A DNA stretch of 64,000 nucleotides from Salinisphaera sp. G21_0 (GCF_017744115.1 NZ_JAGHQW010000001.1:1-64000); one strand, 5' to 3'. Shown: positions 17,786 through 28,017, counted from the stretch's first letter. Notes: generated by a model not told the origin, from the sequence alone. Translations and numbers: made by a program.

Positions 17786-19768
17786 TTAACTTCGTGTTGT
17801 CAGTTCTGGTCTGTCTTGGATGCGTAATCCAAATTTGCAGTCTGGGTCGATGAAGTACGCAATCATCGCTTGCACATTTGGAAATCTTTTTGGGTTGACA
17901 CAACTGTCATTGAGTTCGGCTATTGATCCATCGGTTCGTTTTACCAGTGTGCAGAAATGTTTAGCATTCTGGTCGACACAGACAGCCGTCCAATTCTGTT
18001 GCAATACATTTGCTATTGATGATTTGGGAATGATGTCATAATTTACGTGTAGCTCTCTTGGAATACCAAATAACAATACAGGGAAAGCGTTTCCACGATC
18101 AATGTGATTCTTAAATTTCTCAGGAAGGTCTCTGGTACGATTGTTTATTTGTTTTGTTGATAGTTGGTATTTATAAAAGCTGCTCCAGTCATTGGCCAGG
18201 TTAATAGCTTTTGCACGGTCTTTGCTTTCCATATCTTTTATTCTTTCTTCCTCACTATGCAGTTTATCTTTCAACTTGGCTAAATCTTCTTTATGCCCCG
18301 GTAGGAGTAGTTCATTTAGAAAAATAGACTGCGCTATCTCCTCTATCTTTGTTTTATGGGCTACTGGATCTTTCTTTTTTAAGTCTTCAATAGTGTCACG
18401 TTTTGTTTGATTGTCGATGGGTGTTTGTCTTATCAGGCCTTCAAGATCTGCCAGTTCCTTACGAAGATTTTTAAGGCTCTTTTGAATTTTAAGTTTTTCT
18501 TCAATCTCTTCGTCCGGTATAGGGAGTGTTTCCGGGCAAAGAGCATCCTCGCCAATAAGCTGGTAGGCAGTGACGAAAAAGAGATAATTCTGGTTATGTA
18601 TTTCACACTGATTTTGTGAGATTGGCAGGCAATCATAGTCTCTGTTTTTAATCCCTTTCAGGGGAAGGTCTTCTGGTTTTGCGTCGGGTGATCTGGCTGC
18701 ATGGTACATGCTTCTTTGCATTTCTTTTAATTTGTCTAAATCATTCTGCAGTTTCTGAGTGGTATTGCACCATTGACCGCTTTTGAATTGCTCGCGGTAG
18801 AGAGCAAATGTATTTTTGAGTGCGCTGCGAATACGTGATTTTGTCTCGGGGTCCCAGCGAGAAGCATTATCAGGGCCGGGAATGTTTATCAGATCAATTT
18901 CAGCATCGATATTGTCCAGGAATTGTTGGATTTGCCATTGCACCTTCCCTGAAGGGGGTTGTGCAGCAGTCATTGTCGGTCGTGTCAGTTTTTTTTCGCT
19001 TTGATATTCACGCGGTTCAAGGGGCTTTTGTTTGATGGGTGAGGTTTTGCGTGTTGCAAGAGGTTTTTTGTGAGGCGTGTGCGGTATAGATGCTTTTAGC
19101 AAACCTGGTGTTGCCTTGGCATGTTTCTTGGGAAAGGTCTTATCTTTGCCCCGTAACGCAGATTTGTCCCATTGGGTGGCAGATGTTGCTGTTGCCCATT
19201 CAGTGTAATGTTCTTTTATGGCTCTGTAATATGGTAGTTTGGCACAGGTTAAATCTATTTTGAACTCACCGTCTTTTCCGGGCATGTAGTGAATTTGCCC
19301 ATCCAGCGATGTGATGGCTGCGGCATCATCGTTAAAATACGCACTATCTGTCTGGTTTTCCAGAAGGCTTTTAAGTCTTTTACAGTGTTCATCCGTCAGC
19401 AGGTTTTCATATCTGGATGATGCATTGGCTGATGCCGTTTGTGGGCCTGGAGTCGGGTATTTTTCCTTTAGTGTTGCATCATTGGCTGGCCTGACCAGGG
19501 ATTTGCTGGCGTTGTGTGGTGCAACCCTGAGCTGCGCGAGGCTTTTAATTTGTGGAGGGAGTTTGTCATAAAATGCCTTCGCAAGCGCTAGATTGCATGG
19601 GTTGTTTTTGTGTTCGCCAATCTCTTCGTTGACAATGCAGACAACCCTTCTTCTATTGTTTATCAGGCATGTGTTTTCAGTGTCCAGTCGATATGTGTCG
19701 TCTATAAGGCGTTGTTCGAGATGTGTGGAAAAGCTTTGGATCAGGGCTGTGTAGAGTTGAGTATCCAT
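17786..19768 (-). CDS. Large coiled-coil protein, possible clan CA cysteine-protease-like C-terminus
   Basis: I do not recognise the protein as a whole. It has 660 residues from the ATG at 19768, which is preceded by AAGGAT at a good distance. The frame continues to a TTG at 19837 without a ribosome site. The middle (about 150-260) is basic and proline/lysine-rich. About 430-560 is strongly charged and predicted coiled coil (EEKLKIQKSLKNLRKELADL). The last 80 residues read NWTAVCVDQNAKHFCTLVKR, then DG.IAELND, with His604 and Asn620-Asp621 in the spacing of the His and Asn/Asp boxes of papain-like deubiquitinases (USP/Josephin type). A Cys box is less clear; Cys388 in SQNQCEIHNQNYL is a candidate. 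There is no signal peptide or membrane segment. The base composition is more AT-rich than the neighbours. It sits alone between tRNA-Val and iscR, so acquisition is likely. An effector role is inference. Confidence 0.6.
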   Translation of the reverse strand: MDTQLYTALIQSFSTHLEQRLIDDTYRLDTENTCLINNRRRVVCIVNEEIGEHKNNPCNLALAKAFYDKLPPQIKSLAQLRVAPHNASKSLVRPANDATLKEKYPTPGPQTASANASSRYENLLTDEHCKRLKSLLENQTDSAYFNDDAAAITSLDGQIHYMPGKDGEFKIDLTCAKLPYYRAIKEHYTEWATATSATQWDKSALRGKDKTFPKKHAKATPGLLKASIPHTPHKKPLATRKTSPIKQKPLEPREYQSEKKLTRPTMTAAQPPSGKVQWQIQQFLDNIDAEIDLINIPGPDNASRWDPETKSRIRSALKNTFALYREQFKSGQWCNTTQKLQNDLDKLKEMQRSMYHAARSPDAKPEDLPLKGIKNRDYDCLPISQNQCEIHNQNYLFFVTAYQLIGEDALCPETLPIPDEEIEEKLKIQKSLKNLRKELADLEGLIRQTPIDNQTKRDTIEDLKKKDPVAHKTKIEEIAQSIFLNELLLPGHKEDLAKLKDKLHSEEERIKDMESKDRAKAINLANDWSSFYKYQLSTKQINNRTRDLPEKFKNHIDRGNAFPVLLFGIPRELHVNYDIIPKSSIANVLQQNWTAVCVDQNAKHFCTLVKRTDGSIAELNDSCVNPKRFPNVQAMIAYFIDPDCKFGLRIQDRPELTTRS

Positions 19769-20056
19769 TGTTGCAATCCTTGGGTAAATAATGGTTCTCG
19801 GTTGATTCCTTTGTGCGGGAGTCTCGATTTTTGACAAGTATTTTCTCTAAAAGATCCTTGGTTAACGCTTTTGTCAGTGAAACTAACTCTGCTGGAGGGG
19901 AATTTGCTGGTCAATTGTGGTGTGCCAGCTACTGGGAAAAGTGTCTTTGAAAGTTGGAACTGCTTTCTATAAAATGCCGAAAAATTATATGAATCTGCTT
20001 TTTAACATCTTTTTTATCTCCGATTTATTTGACAATTCGTTTAAGTTTTATCGCTA
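19769..20056. other. Divergent intergenic region before the isc operon
   Basis: AT-rich with no credible gene. A possible extra -35 (TTGACA, 20029-20034) lies just upstream of the iscR promoter but has no good -10 partner. The promoter of the large minus-strand gene must also lie here. Confidence 0.4.
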
Positions 20057-20089
20057 ATAGTTGACTATTTTGCTAAGGTATTTCATAAT
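20057..20089 (+). promoter_or_regulatory. iscR promoter overlapped by an IscR type 1 site
   Basis: TTGACT (20061-20066) and CATAAT (20084-20089) are 17 bases apart. The 25-mer at 20057-20081 starts ATAGTTGACTA and ends GGTAT, and it matches the enterobacterial type 1 IscR consensus at 21 of 25 positions by my count. The site covers the -35 element, as expected for repression of the operon by cluster-loaded IscR. The leader to iscR is about 120 bases. Confidence 0.75.
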
Positions 20090-20218
20090 GCTTCGCAAGT
20101 ACCTTGAGTCTGTAAATATTCTGCCGTCCGGGGAGTCACGGTTAGGAATCATGGGCTTAAGGTGATCATGAACGGATAAAGAGTGATAACTCTGCCTGAA
20201 TAGCAAGAGAGATGCTGT

Positions 20219-20689
20219 ATGAGATTGACGACCAAAGGACGTTATGCGGTGACCGCCATGCTGGATCTGGCACTTCATTCCGATCAGGGGCCGGTTTCTC
20301 TCGCAGATATATCGGATCGTCAGGAAATCTCTCTCTCTTACCTGGAACAGCTGTTTTCCAAGCTACGTCGTGGTGATCTGGTTTGCAGTGTGCGGGGGCC
20401 CGGGGGAGGCTACCGACTCAGTCGTGGTGCTGAAGCTATTTATGTTGCCCAGGTGATCGATGCTGTTAATGAGTCCGTAGACGCTACAAAGTGCAAGGGA
20501 GCAGGCGGTTGCCAGAAAGGTGTAACCTGTCTGACCCATCACTTGTGGCAGGACCTGAGTGAGCAGATTCATTCGTTTCTTGGAGGGATCAGCCTCGCTG
20601 ATCTTGTTGCGCGCAGGGAAGTGCAAAGTGTTGCTATTCGTCAGGATGAGCAGCAAGACAACAAAATTGCCGCTGACACCATCCTGTAA
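20219..20689 (+). CDS. iscR: Fe-S cluster regulator IscR
   Basis: IscR (156 residues) is an Rrf2-family transcription factor that binds a [2Fe-2S] cluster and represses the isc operon when clusters are plentiful. It starts [20 protein letters not shown], the family N-terminal winged helix, with [10 protein letters not shown] in the wing. Three cysteines in [14 protein letters not shown], followed by THHLW, are the usual cluster ligands with the nearby His. The C-terminal tail is variable. It is first in iscR-iscS-iscU-iscA-hscB-hscA-fdx-iscX. Confidence 0.97.
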   Translation: MRLTTKGRYAVTAMLDLALHSDQGPVSLADISDRQEISLSYLEQLFSKLRRGDLVCSVRGPGGGYRLSRGAEAIYVAQVIDAVNESVDATKCKGAGGCQKGVTCLTHHLWQDLSEQIHSFLGGISLADLVARREVQSVAIRQDEQQDNKIAADTIL

Positions 20690-20798
20690 GGCATCTTTTT
20701 ACAGAGCTTTTAAAAAGATGCGTGTGTAGTGGCATGATGATTTTAACCCTTTGCGAATCAAGGGTATTGAGCGTACTGACCGCCTGGAGATGTACCAG

Positions 20799-22013
20799 AT
20801 GAAATTACCTATTTATCTCGATTATTCCGCAACAACGCCGGTTGACCCGCGAGTGGCTGAAAAGATGATTCAGTGCCTCTCTCTTGAAGGTAATTTCGGT
20901 AACCCGGCCTCCCGCTCCCATGTTTTCGGCTGGCGTGCTGAAGAGGTTGTTGAAGATGCCCGTCGTCAGGTTGCCGATCTTATTCATGCTGATCCAAGAG
21001 AGATTGTCTGGACGTCCGGCGCTACTGAATCCGATAATCTGGCCATCAAAGGTGTTGCTCATTTTTACAGCAAAAAGGGCAAGCACATTGTCACCTCCCG
21101 AATTGAACATAAGGCGGTACTGGACCCTTGCCGTCAGCTGGAGCGGGAAGGGTTTGAAGTCACCTACCTGGACCCTGACAGCGATGGCCTGATCACGCCT
21201 GAAATGGTGGAAAATGCCCTGCGTGATGACACCATTCTGGTGAGTTTGATGCACGTCAATAATGAGATTGGTGTGATCAACGATATTGAAGCCATTGGTG
21301 ATCTGACCCGTTCACGCAAGATCGTCTTTCATGTGGATGCAGCGCAAAGTGTTGGCAAAATTCCATTGAATATGGAAACGATGAAAGTTGATCTGTTGTC
21401 CATTTCTGCCCATAAACTCTATGGCCCTAAAGGTATTGGTGTCCTTTATGTGCGCCGCAAGCCCCGAATTCGCCTGGAAGCTCAGATGCACGGTGGCGGT
21501 CATGAGCGGGGTATGCGCTCCGGTACTCTGGCCACTCACCAGATCGTTGGTATGGGTGAGGCATGCCGTATTGCTGCTGCGGAGATGGATTCAGAAAGAG
21601 CGCGTCTGGCTGTGCTGAAAGATCGAGTGCTTTCCCAGCTGTCCGATCTGGAAGAAGTTCATGTTAATGGCTCTCTTGAACAGCGGGTTCCGGGTATTTT
21701 GAATATCAGCTTTGCCTTTGTTGAAGGGGAGTCTCTGATGATGTCCCTGAAGGACCTTGCTATCTCCTCTGGCTCGGCATGTACCTCCGCCAGCCTTGAG
21801 CCATCTTATGTGCTGAGGGCTCTGGGCTTGAGTGATGAGCTGGCTCATAGTTCCCTGAGGATCAGTCTGGGGCGCTTTACTTCAGAGGCTGAAGTGGATC
21901 ATGCCGTAGCAGAGATCAGAGAAGCGGTTGCAAAACTGAGAGAGCTGTCACCGCTATGGGATATGTACAAAGATGGCGTTGACCTCAGTCAGGTTGAATG
22001 GGTCGCACACTGA
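20799..22013 (+). CDS. iscS: Cysteine desulfurase IscS
   Basis: IscS is a PLP enzyme that takes sulfur from cysteine and hands it as persulfide to IscU and other acceptors. The 404-residue product begins [20 protein letters not shown], matching E. coli, so the ATG at 20799 (GGAGA 9 bases upstream) was chosen over longer in-frame starts at 20751 and 20790. The PLP lysine lies in [12 protein letters not shown], and the persulfide cysteine in [19 protein letters not shown]. The C-terminus ends LSQVEWVAH, as in the Isc type. It is followed by iscU after 46 bases. Confidence 0.98.
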   Translation: MKLPIYLDYSATTPVDPRVAEKMIQCLSLEGNFGNPASRSHVFGWRAEEVVEDARRQVADLIHADPREIVWTSGATESDNLAIKGVAHFYSKKGKHIVTSRIEHKAVLDPCRQLEREGFEVTYLDPDSDGLITPEMVENALRDDTILVSLMHVNNEIGVINDIEAIGDLTRSRKIVFHVDAAQSVGKIPLNMETMKVDLLSISAHKLYGPKGIGVLYVRRKPRIRLEAQMHGGGHERGMRSGTLATHQIVGMGEACRIAAAEMDSERARLAVLKDRVLSQLSDLEEVHVNGSLEQRVPGILNISFAFVEGESLMMSLKDLAISSGSACTSASLEPSYVLRALGLSDELAHSSLRISLGRFTSEAEVDHAVAEIREAVAKLRELSPLWDMYKDGVDLSQVEWVAH

Positions 22014-22059
22014 TTTTTTATGAAGTTTTGCCACAAACAAAACTTCAGAGGAGAGAAAA

Positions 22060-22464
22060 ATGGCATACAGCGAAAAGGTTATCGATCACTACGAGAATCC
22101 ACGCAACGTAGGTAAGCTTGACCAGGATTCTCAAAGCGTGGGCACTGGCATGGTGGGTGCTCCAGCCTGTGGAGACGTTATGCGTCTTCAGATTCAGGTT
22201 AATGATGAAGGCGTTATCGAAGACGCGCGCTTCAAAACCTATGGGTGTGGCTCTGCTATTGCTTCCAGTTCTCTGGCAACCGAGTGGATGAAGGGCAAGA
22301 CGCTGGATGAAGCGGCAACCATCAAAAATACAGATATTGCCGAAGAGCTGGCACTGCCACCGGTTAAAATTCACTGTTCGGTGCTGGCTGAAGATGCCAT
22401 CAAGGCGGCAATCGATGACTATCGGGCCAAGCAGAAGCATGATGATGCAGCTCCAGCTGCCTGA
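22060..22464 (+). CDS. iscU: Fe-S cluster scaffold IscU
   Basis: IscU is the scaffold on which [2Fe-2S] and [4Fe-4S] clusters are built before HscA/HscB release them. The 134-residue product has the three ligand cysteines in GAPACGDVM, YGCGSAIASS and KIHCSVLAEDA, and the LPPVK motif recognised by HscA just before the last one. A GAGGAGAG site precedes the ATG. The short extra C-terminal tail (KHDDAAPAA) is unremarkable. Confidence 0.98.
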   Translation: MAYSEKVIDHYENPRNVGKLDQDSQSVGTGMVGAPACGDVMRLQIQVNDEGVIEDARFKTYGCGSAIASSSLATEWMKGKTLDEAATIKNTDIAEELALPPVKIHCSVLAEDAIKAAIDDYRAKQKHDDAAPAA

Positions 22465-22564
22465 TGCGGTTCCGTGTATTCATGTGCAGAAGTACTGTCT
22501 TTAAATAGTGCAGGAATATAGCCGGTGGAGTCGTTTGGTTTCCCGGAAGTGGATGGAGTTTTAA

Positions 22565-22900
22565 ATGGCAATTACCGTAACCATTGCGGCTGCCCGTCAC
22601 ATCAAAGGGCAGCTTTCCCGCAGAGGCAAGGGATTCGGCATAAGGCTGGGTGTACGTACTTCGGGATGCTCTGGTATGGCCTATGTCCTGGAATTTGTGG
22701 ATGTAGTTGATGAGGATGATCTGGTTTTTGAAGATCACGAAGTCAAAGTGTTTGTTGACCCGAAAAGTCTGGTTTATCTGGATGGCACAGAGTTGGACCT
22801 GGTAAAGGAAGGGCTCAACGAAGGTTTGCAGTTTAACAATCCGAATGCTGCCAGTGAGTGTGGTTGCGGTGAAAGCTTTAATGTTGCTGATGCTGGCTGA
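22565..22900 (+). CDS. iscA: Iron-sulfur cluster assembly protein IscA
   Basis: IscA is an A-type carrier that passes clusters to target proteins, especially [4Fe-4S] enzymes. The 111-residue product has the conserved cysteines in [11 protein letters not shown] and the C-terminal CGCGESF. The ATG at 22565 gives [17 protein letters not shown], close to the family start. A GC-rich stem-loop follows before hscB, so the downstream genes may be expressed at a lower level. Confidence 0.97.
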   Translation: MAITVTIAAARHIKGQLSRRGKGFGIRLGVRTSGCSGMAYVLEFVDVVDEDDLVFEDHEVKVFVDPKSLVYLDGTELDLVKEGLNEGLQFNNPNAASECGCGESFNVADAG

Positions 22901-22972
22901 CGGTAATTTTGAAGCTTTCCGGCTTCGTTAATATTGTTACAGAAGTTGGCTGACACTTTTGATCTGCCTTCC

Positions 22973-23010
22973 GGCCCGGCTGGTTTCCACTGGTCGGGCC
23001 TTATTTATTT
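22973..23010 (+). terminator. Stem-loop between iscA and hscB, possible attenuator
   Basis: GGCCCG (22973-22978) and CGGGCC (22995-23000) pair, with further weaker pairs inside, and TTATTTATTT follows. It resembles an intrinsic terminator in the middle of the isc operon and could lower hscBA-fdx-iscX relative to iscRSUA. Confidence 0.5.
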
Positions 23011-23079
23011 AAGGAGTATTCATTCTTTGATGTTAAATGCTCCGGGTTTGTCATTTCTGACTTGGGAATAGATTGCATT

Positions 23080-23622
23080 GTGGTTGATTTAACCAAAAAC
23101 TATTTTGAGCTTTTTGAGTTGCCTGTTTCCTGCCAGGTTGATTTGCAACGCCTGTCCAGTCAGTATCGTGCGTTGCAGCGGGCAGTTCATCCTGACCGGT
23201 TTGCCGGGGATGATGAGCGTCAGCAGCGTATCTCTATCCAGTATGCTTCCCATGTTAATGAGGCTTTTAATACGCTGAAGCAGCCGTTGCCCAGGGCGAT
23301 CTATTTGTTGAAGCTGGCAGGCCGTGATGTTGATATGGAGCGCAACACCATTATGGATTCCGGATTTCTGATGGAGCAGATGGAGTTGCGTGAGGCTGTC
23401 GCGGATATCAGTTCTGCATCAAATCCTGAGCAGGAAGTTGAGAGGTTGGCCAGTCAGGTGGATGCAGATATTCTTCGATATCTTCAGCAGTTCGAAGGCT
23501 TCTGGGTATCTGGAACTGAGCAGGATCTTGAACAGGCAGAAACGGTTGTCAGAAAGATGCAGTTCATGGTAAAGCTGGCGGCTGAACTGGAACAGCTGGA
23601 ATCCGAGTTGTTGGACGATTAA
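23080..23622 (+). CDS. hscB: Fe-S co-chaperone HscB
   Basis: HscB is a J-domain protein that brings IscU to HscA and stimulates its ATPase. From the GTG at 23080 the product has 180 residues: an N-terminal J-domain with NYFELFELP and the HPD tripeptide in AVHPDRFAGDD, then the helical IscU-binding domain containing FLMEQMELREAV. The start is uncertain, because the frame is open upstream and TTG at 23062 would add six residues. No strong ribosome site decides it. An AAGGAG at 23011 serves only a 13-codon frame starting at 23030. Confidence 0.93.
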   Translation: MVDLTKNYFELFELPVSCQVDLQRLSSQYRALQRAVHPDRFAGDDERQQRISIQYASHVNEAFNTLKQPLPRAIYLLKLAGRDVDMERNTIMDSGFLMEQMELREAVADISSASNPEQEVERLASQVDADILRYLQQFEGFWVSGTEQDLEQAETVVRKMQFMVKLAAELEQLESELLDD

Positions 23623-23643
23623 TCAGGAAGAGAAGAGGCAGAT

Positions 23644-25521
23644 ATGGCGTTACTGCAGATTTCCGAGCCGGGACAGGCTCCGGAACCTCATCAATACAAG
23701 CGTGCTGTAGGCATTGACCTGGGAACCACCAACTCCCTGGTTGCTGCTGTTCGATCAGGTGCTGCTGAGACGCTTCCTGATATCGATGGCCATCATACCT
23801 TGCCTTCTGTTGTTCACTATGGCGAACAGGGGATTGATGTTGGCAGCAGCGCAAAAGCCAGTGCGCTGATTGACCCAGGCAATACCATTGTATCTGCTAA
23901 GCGCATGATGGGGCGAGGGCTTGAGGATGTTGATGCCCTTGGCGGTGTGTTGCCTTACCGGTTTGTAACCGACGCTTTGGGAAAAAGCGAAGGAATGCCG
24001 TTTATCAAAACCCGGCGTGGTGACGTCAGCCCGGTTGAAGTGTCTGCCGAGATTCTCCGTTCTCTGGTTGGTCGTGCAGAAGAGACGCTGGGTGGTGATC
24101 TGGATGGTGCCGTGATTACTGTACCGGCGTATTTTGATGATGCCCAGCGACAGGCAACCAAAGATGCTGCCAGGCTTGCAGGGCTGAAGGTGTATCGTCT
24201 GCTGAATGAGCCCACTGCGGCAGCCGTTGCCTATGGTCTGGATCAGGGTGGTGAAGGCATTATCGCTGTCTACGACCTTGGTGGTGGCACTTTTGATATC
24301 TCGATTTTGCGTCTGGAAAAAGGCGTATTTGAAGTGATGGCCACCGGCGGGGATACTGCCCTGGGTGGTGACGACTTTGACCGTCTGGTGGCACGCTGGA
24401 TGCTTCGTGAGGCGGGGATTGATGAGTCCTCAATTAACCCATTGCAGCTTCGGGAAGCGATGGTTGAGGCTTGTCGGGTTAAGGAATCGTTGACCGCCGG
24501 ATCTGAAGTGGAAGTCAACTTTGGTGAGTGGCGTGGCCGGCTGTCCCGTGCGCAGTTTAACGAACTGGTAGATCCCTTGATTGATCGTACTATTCGGGCA
24601 TTCAAGCGATCCCTTCGGGATGCCGGGCTGAAGGCGAATGAGATTGATGAAGTGGTTATGGTGGGGGGGTCTACCCGCATGCCAAGGGTTCGAGAAAGGG
24701 TTGAGGAATTTTCCGGCAGGCAACCGTTGACCTCCATTGACCCTGATCGGGTCGTGGCCGTTGGTGCAGCTCTTCAGGCTAATGTTCTGGCTGGTAATAA
24801 ATCGGCAGAAGATATGCTGCTGCTGGATGTTATTCCGCTCTCCCTGGGGCTGGAAACCATGGGCGGCCTGATGGAAAAGGTGATTCATCGCAATACCACT
24901 ATTCCGGTCAGTCGGGCCCAGGAATTTACCACTTACAAGGATGGTCAGACGGCTATGGCTATTCATGTCTTCCAGGGGGAGCGAGAGTTGATTCGTGATA
25001 ATCGCTCCCTTGCCCGGTTTGAGTTGCGTGGAATTCCCGCTATGCCTGCGGGCGGTGCTAAAATCCGTGTGACCTTTCAGGTGGATGCGGATGGTTTGCT
25101 CAGTGTTGCAGCAGAGGAGTTGTCCACCGGGGTTAAGAGCAGTATTCAGGTGAAACCTTCTTATGGTCTCAGTGATTCTGATATCTCCCGAATGCTGAAA
25201 GATTCGTTTGCCCATGCCGGTGATGATCGTGATGCAAGGGCGCTGCTTGAGCAGCAGGTTGAGGCTGACCGGGTTGTTGAGGCGCTGGTAGTTGCGCTGG
25301 ATAAGGATGGTCAAACACTGCTTGATCAAGATGAATACAGTTCATTGCTGGCAGATGTTGAGTCGCTGAAACAGTGCCGTAAAATCGGTGATGCCAAGTC
25401 CATTGCCCGTGAAATTGAACGTATTGCCAAGTCCAGTGAAGAATTTGCTGCCCGTCGAATGAACCAGGGTATTCGTCAGGCTCTTTCCGGACAGAAGTTA
25501 GATGATTTGGAGGAGTTCTGA
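23644..25521 (+). CDS. hscA: Hsp70-type Fe-S chaperone HscA
   Basis: HscA is a specialised DnaK relative that uses ATP to release clusters from IscU. The 625-residue product has the nucleotide-binding domain with [45 protein letters not shown] and [12 protein letters not shown], then the substrate-binding domain from about residue 390 ([17 protein letters not shown]) and a helical lid. The ATG at 23644 follows hscB by 21 bases and has AGAGGCAG upstream. fdx begins at the next base after its stop. Confidence 0.97.
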   Translation: MALLQISEPGQAPEPHQYKRAVGIDLGTTNSLVAAVRSGAAETLPDIDGHHTLPSVVHYGEQGIDVGSSAKASALIDPGNTIVSAKRMMGRGLEDVDALGGVLPYRFVTDALGKSEGMPFIKTRRGDVSPVEVSAEILRSLVGRAEETLGGDLDGAVITVPAYFDDAQRQATKDAARLAGLKVYRLLNEPTAAAVAYGLDQGGEGIIAVYDLGGGTFDISILRLEKGVFEVMATGGDTALGGDDFDRLVARWMLREAGIDESSINPLQLREAMVEACRVKESLTAGSEVEVNFGEWRGRLSRAQFNELVDPLIDRTIRAFKRSLRDAGLKANEIDEVVMVGGSTRMPRVRERVEEFSGRQPLTSIDPDRVVAVGAALQANVLAGNKSAEDMLLLDVIPLSLGLETMGGLMEKVIHRNTTIPVSRAQEFTTYKDGQTAMAIHVFQGERELIRDNRSLARFELRGIPAMPAGGAKIRVTFQVDADGLLSVAAEELSTGVKSSIQVKPSYGLSDSDISRMLKDSFAHAGDDRDARALLEQQVEADRVVEALVVALDKDGQTLLDQDEYSSLLADVESLKQCRKIGDAKSIAREIERIAKSSEEFAARRMNQGIRQALSGQKLDDLEEF

Positions 25522-25860
25522 ATGACTCGTATCGTTTTTCTACCTCACGATGAGTTGTGCCCGGAAGGTGCTGTTCTCGAAGTTGAGCCCGGAGTCACAG
25601 TGTGTGACGCAGCTTTACAGAATGGAATTGAAATTGAGCACGCCTGTGAAAAGTCCTGTGCCTGTACAACCTGCCATGTCATTGTCAGAGAGGGCTTCGA
25701 CAGCATGGAAGAGCCGGATGAACTCGAAGAAGATATGCTGGACAAGGCCTGGGGACTTGAACCTGAGTCCCGACTGAGCTGTCAGGCTGTGGTGGGTGAT
25801 GAGGAGTTGGTGGTAGAGATTCCCAAGTACACCATTAACCAGGTTTCTGAACGTCGTTGA
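25522..25860 (+). CDS. fdx: ISC-type [2Fe-2S] ferredoxin
   Basis: This ferredoxin gives electrons for cluster assembly on IscU. The 112-residue product has the ligand set CEKSCACTTC plus a later Cys in RLSCQAVVGDEELVVEIP, as in adrenodoxin-type ferredoxins. The start ATG directly abuts the hscA stop, and GGAGGAG lies at the end of hscA, so translation is probably coupled. Confidence 0.97.
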   Translation: MTRIVFLPHDELCPEGAVLEVEPGVTVCDAALQNGIEIEHACEKSCACTTCHVIVREGFDSMEEPDELEEDMLDKAWGLEPESRLSCQAVVGDEELVVEIPKYTINQVSERR

Positions 25861-25925
25861 TGTCGGTTGCTGGTCTGTTTGCGGTTTTCCCGAACAGAAC
25901 AGCGCAATGATCATGGAGTGAGACA

Positions 25926-26129
25926 ATGAGTTTAAAGTGGGCAGATGTTTATGATATTGCCATTGAGCTTTATGAGGCTTATCCGGATGTGGATCCGCGG
26001 TATGTTAATTTTGTCGATCTGAGAAGCTGGGTTTTGGCGCTGGACAGTTTTGAAGATGATCCTGAACGTTGTGGTGAAAAGGTGCTTGAGGCCATACAGA
26101 TGGCCTGGATTGAAGAGTCTGAAGAGTGA
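25926..26129 (+). CDS. iscX: Fe-S assembly protein IscX
   Basis: IscX (67 residues) is a small acidic protein that binds IscS and iron and tunes the rate of cluster formation. It begins MSLKWADVYDIAIELYEAYP and contains DPRYVNFVDLRSWV, the family signature, and ends in an acidic tail. GGAGTGAGACA precedes the ATG. It is the last gene of the isc operon. Confidence 0.96.
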   Translation: MSLKWADVYDIAIELYEAYPDVDPRYVNFVDLRSWVLALDSFEDDPERCGEKVLEAIQMAWIEESEE

Positions 26130-26154
26130 TTTTTTGGCGTTGAGGCTGAAAGAA

Positions 26155-26183
26155 CTGACACTATCGACTCTATTGTATACAAT
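26155..26183 (+). promoter_or_regulatory. Candidate promoter of ndk
   Basis: CTGACA (26155-26160) and TACAAT (26178-26183) are 17 bases apart, in the gap between iscX and ndk. The -10 lies within the palindrome ATTGTATACAAT. The leader would be about 115 bases. Confidence 0.5.
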
Positions 26184-26304
26184 GCTGCCAGAACTCCTGC
26201 TACGGACAGCCTGAGCCAAGACATGGAAAGCTGAGAGAGTCGTACGTTTTTAATAAGTAATAACAATCCCGAAAGGGCACGAAAATGACAATCTGGAGAT
26301 CGTA

Positions 26305-26736
26305 ATGGCGGTAGAGCGCACTTTATCCATTATAAAACCTGATGCAGTAGCCAAGAGTGTCATCGGTAAAATTCTTGCTCGTTTTGAGCAGGCCGGTTTG
26401 CAGGTTGTAGCGACCAGGATGATTCATCTTACTGACGAGCAGGCGGGTGGTTTCTACGCTGAGCACAAAGAGCGTCCATTTTATCAGGACCTGGTTGCTT
26501 TTATGACGTCAGGGCCTGTTGTGGTATCCGTCCTTGAGGGCGAGAATGCCGTAGCCCTGAATCGTGAGCTGATGGGCGCTACTAACCCGAAGGAAGCTGC
26601 TGAAGGCACCATTCGGGCTGATTTTGCAGAGACCATCGATGAAAATGCGGTTCATGGATCTGACTCAGTAGCATCTGCTGAGCGTGAAGTGGCCTACTTC
26701 TTCGAAGGTTCGGAGATTTGCCCCAGAACACGTTAA
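26305..26736 (+). CDS. ndk: Nucleoside diphosphate kinase
   Basis: Ndk transfers the terminal phosphate of ATP to other nucleoside diphosphates through a phosphohistidine. The 143-residue product starts [20 protein letters not shown] and has the active-site His in [20 protein letters not shown], both family hallmarks. TGGAGATCG precedes the ATG. It lies between the isc operon and rlmN, the usual Pseudomonas-like order. Confidence 0.97.
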   Translation: MAVERTLSIIKPDAVAKSVIGKILARFEQAGLQVVATRMIHLTDEQAGGFYAEHKERPFYQDLVAFMTSGPVVVSVLEGENAVALNRELMGATNPKEAAEGTIRADFAETIDENAVHGSDSVASAEREVAYFFEGSEICPRTR

Positions 26737-26853
26737 CGGAATCAGCCCGCTGACAAATTGTCAGTTTGCCCTGGTCTGACCGTGTTCGGGGTGAACATGA
26801 GAATATGAGCCATCAGGAGGCAGCCCTTCTGATGGCTTTGAGGTATTAATAAG

Positions 26854-28017
26854 ATGTCAGAATTGATCGAGCCATCCATCGATCAGGCCAGTGAACCGGC
26901 TGGCGAGCTGTCCACTCAGGCAGCCAAGGTCAATTTGCTGGGGCTTTCACGAAAAAAAATGGAAGCCTTCTTTCTTACTATTGGTGAGAAAAAATTCCGT
27001 GCTGAGCAGGTTTTGAAGTGGATTCATCATCATCGGGTTGATAATTTCGATGAGATGACCAACATCAGTAAATCCCTTCGTGAGCAGCTTAAGGCCAATG
27101 CTGAAATTCGCGGTCCTGAGGTGGTCAGCAGCCATTTTTCTGAGGATGGAACCTGTAAGTGGGTTGTGCGGGTGGCCAGTGGCAGCTGTGTTGAAACGGT
27201 ATTTATTCCTGAAAATGGCCGTGGAACGCTGTGCGTCTCCTCCCAGGCAGGCTGTTCCCTGGATTGCAGTTTCTGTTCTACGGGTAAGCAGGGCTTTAAC
27301 TCTGACCTGACGGTGGCGGAAATCATTGGTCAGGTATGGGTTGCTGCCCGCCATTTTGGCAATGTGCCGGCCAGGATGGATCGATCCATTACCAATGTGG
27401 TTATGATGGGTATGGGCGAGCCATTGATGAACTTCGATAATGTCGTTGATGCCATGGACCTGATGATGGACGACCTTGGCTATGGACTTTCCAAACGGCG
27501 GGTGACGTTGAGCACATCCGGTGTTGTTCCTGCGCTGAGAAAGTTAAGTGAAGTGTCTAATGTCTCCCTGGCAGTGTCACTGCATGCACCAAATAATGAG
27601 CTGAGAAACCAGCTGGTGCCGATCAACCGGAAGTATCCGCTGGATCAGCTGCTGGATGCCATACATCATTACATGAACAGTTTGACGGACAGTAAGCGGG
27701 TCGTTACGATCGAGTATACGTTGCTTGCCGGCGTGAATGATCAACCTGAACAGGCGCAGCAGTTGATTGCTTTGCTGAAAGATCTGCCCTGTAAGATAAA
27801 CCTTATTCCGTTCAATCCATTTCCTCATTCAGGGTATGAAAGACCCAGCAATAATGCAGTGAGACGGTTTCAGGAAAGTTTGCAGCTGGCTGGTTTTAAT
27901 GTCACCGTAAGAAAGACAAGAGGTGATGACATTGACGCTGCCTGCGGTCAGTTAGTGGGCAATGTAATGGATAAGACCCGGCGCAGTGAGCGCTACATAG
28001 CAGCCAGACAGGTATAA
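26854..28017 (+). CDS. rlmN: Dual-specificity 23S rRNA/tRNA A2-methyltransferase RlmN
   Basis: RlmN is a radical-SAM enzyme that methylates C2 of adenine 2503 in 23S rRNA and adenine 37 in some tRNAs. The 387-residue product has the cluster motif in [11 protein letters not shown], the [12 protein letters not shown] segment, and a C-terminal catalytic cysteine in [10 protein letters not shown]. Its substrate cluster comes from the nearby Isc system. A stem GCCATCAG/CTGATGGC at about 26809-26837 lies in the leader, just before the GAGG ribosome site. Confidence 0.97.
   Translation: MSELIEPSIDQASEPAGELSTQAAKVNLLGLSRKKMEAFFLTIGEKKFRAEQVLKWIHHHRVDNFDEMTNISKSLREQLKANAEIRGPEVVSSHFSEDGTCKWVVRVASGSCVETVFIPENGRGTLCVSSQAGCSLDCSFCSTGKQGFNSDLTVAEIIGQVWVAARHFGNVPARMDRSITNVVMMGMGEPLMNFDNVVDAMDLMMDDLGYGLSKRRVTLSTSGVVPALRKLSEVSNVSLAVSLHAPNNELRNQLVPINRKYPLDQLLDAIHHYMNSLTDSKRVVTIEYTLLAGVNDQPEQAQQLIALLKDLPCKINLIPFNPFPHSGYERPSNNAVRRFQESLQLAGFNVTVRKTRGDDIDAACGQLVGNVMDKTRRSERYIAARQV

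Noticed and set aside
17638-19837. tRNA-Val as the attachment site of an integrated element carrying the protease-like gene
   Set aside because: I found no second copy of the tRNA 3' end on the far side and no integrase gene.
23030-23071. A 13-codon frame with a good AAGGAG site before hscB
   Set aside because: It is too short to call a gene and overlaps the hscB start region in another frame; a leader peptide is possible but unsupported.
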